Assembly: GCA_022701965.1 (NCBI GenBank) | Contig: JAKONL010000201.1 | Span: 1 to 5,486, forward strand | Length of the DNA: 5,486 nucleotides | DNA from: Burkholderiaceae bacterium | Lineage (GTDB): Bacteria > Pseudomonadota > Gammaproteobacteria > Burkholderiales > Burkholderiaceae | Reading direction: 5' to 3' | Part shown: positions 5,093 to 5,486 of the stretch, piece by piece | Layout of the letters: the number at the start of each line of letters is the position of its first letter | How positions within the stretch are numbered: position 1 is the stretch's first letter | Notes under the pieces: model-generated | Told to the model about the DNA's origin: nothing | Seen by the model: only the letters and a program-made list of their open reading frames with translations | The model's database searches: none | Made by a program: the position numbers and the translations under genes

Positions 5093-5486
5093 GGGAGAAC
5101 TTCTGGTTGTCGCCGAGGAAGCGGTCGCCGGTGAAGGCTTCGGCACCGGCCGGCACGTCGTGGCCGTTGCTCTCGACCAGCCACGGCGCGATGGTGAAGA
5201 CATGGTTCGCCGCCAGCGTCACGCCGCTGTGGCAGGTGACGACGAAGGCGCCCGGGCATCGCGACGATTCCTGGTAGATCGGGTAGCCGTCGGGCGTCAT
5301 CACGCGCAGCGCGCCCCAGGCGCGCACCAGCCGCAGGCTCTCGAGCGCCGGGAACGCGCGCACGCCGCGCTGCGCGATGGTGGCCAGCACGTCGGCCGTG
5401 GTGCCGTCGTCCAGACCGACGTCCTCCATCGAGTCGCCGAGCTGGATCGTGCCCTCGTCGGTCTGGCGCACGTAGGTGGTCGGGTG
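5082..5486 (-). CDS. FAD-dependent oxidoreductase, DAO family, C-terminal part (second catalytic subunit)
   Basis: The frame is open through the window edge and gives the last 134 residues, starting HPTTYVRQTDEG; the N-terminal FAD-binding fold lies outside the window. The valine codon GTG at 5471 is internal, not a start. The fragment holds the DAO C-terminal half: QLGDSMEDVG, the RAWGALRVMTPDGYPIYQ block and TCHSGVTLAANH. These align with the C-terminal block of the complete DAO gene at 2160-3326 (shared RAW, PD, and a small-residue/His/Gly patch) but with low identity, so the two are divergent relatives and not a recent duplication. The end, where FTIAPWLVESNG replaces the usual GxxxGR helix, marks a different subgroup. 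It is the first gene of the operon visible here and overlaps the HcnA-like start by 11 bp. It is probably a catalytic subunit oxidising an amine or imino acid, with HcnA/HcnB-like proteins as electron partners. Confidence 0.87.
   Translation of the reverse strand, partial: HPTTYVRQTDEGTIQLGDSMEDVGLDDGTTADVLATIAQRGVRAFPALESLRLVRAWGALRVMTPDGYPIYQESSRCPGAFVVTCHSGVTLAANHVFTIAPWLVESNGHDVPAGAEAFTGDRFLGDNQKFSHAH

Noticed and set aside
2160..5486. Assignment of the operon as hcnABC hydrogen cyanide synthase
   Set aside because: The subunit types and order match in part, but a second DAO gene and a RidA-type gene are present, and the wider family includes opine and D-hydroxyproline enzymes. Nothing in the visible residues singles out glycine as substrate.

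Overview
This 5,486-base window is chromosomal DNA of very high G+C (around 70% by eye). It is densely packed, with short or negative gaps between genes. Base composition, codon use and gene style fit a high-GC betaproteobacterium such as a Burkholderiales member; this is inference, as no rRNA or taxon-specific marker is present. I see no mobile elements, tRNAs, rRNAs or CRISPR arrays.

Left part (1-1803): the 3' end of pxpA (5-oxoprolinase subunit A, LamB/YcsF family) enters on the + strand. It overlaps tail-to-tail by 20 bp with a minus-strand alpha/beta hydrolase (314-1069). The hydrolase diverges, across only 32 bp, from a plus-strand histidine phosphatase / phosphoglycerate-mutase-like protein (1102-1803).

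Right part (1807-5486): a compact minus-strand operon. In transcription order it encodes (i) an FAD-dependent DAO-type oxidoreductase, of which only the C-terminal 134 residues lie in the window; (ii) a small [2Fe-2S] HcnA-like protein; (iii) an HcnB-like FAD/NAD oxidoreductase with a cysteine-rich BFD-like C-terminal domain; (iv) a second, complete and divergent DAO-type oxidoreductase; and (v) a RidA/YoaB-like imine deaminase. Every junction overlaps, by 11, 11, 8 and 4 bp, so the chain looks translationally coupled. The operon ends 3 bp from the convergent phosphatase gene.

The operon reads as a multi-subunit amine/imino-acid dehydrogenase of the class that includes HcnABC hydrogen cyanide synthase, opine oxidases and D-hydroxyproline dehydrogenases. 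FAD (DAO) subunits would oxidise a C-N bond to an imine, electrons would leave through the FAD and [2Fe-2S] subunits, and the RidA-type protein would hydrolyse the imine. The most interesting points are two different DAO subunits sharing one HcnAB-like pair, and a RidA gene whose AT-rich ribosome-binding region lies inside an apparently extended 3' end of the upstream dehydrogenase gene. The substrate cannot be determined from this window.
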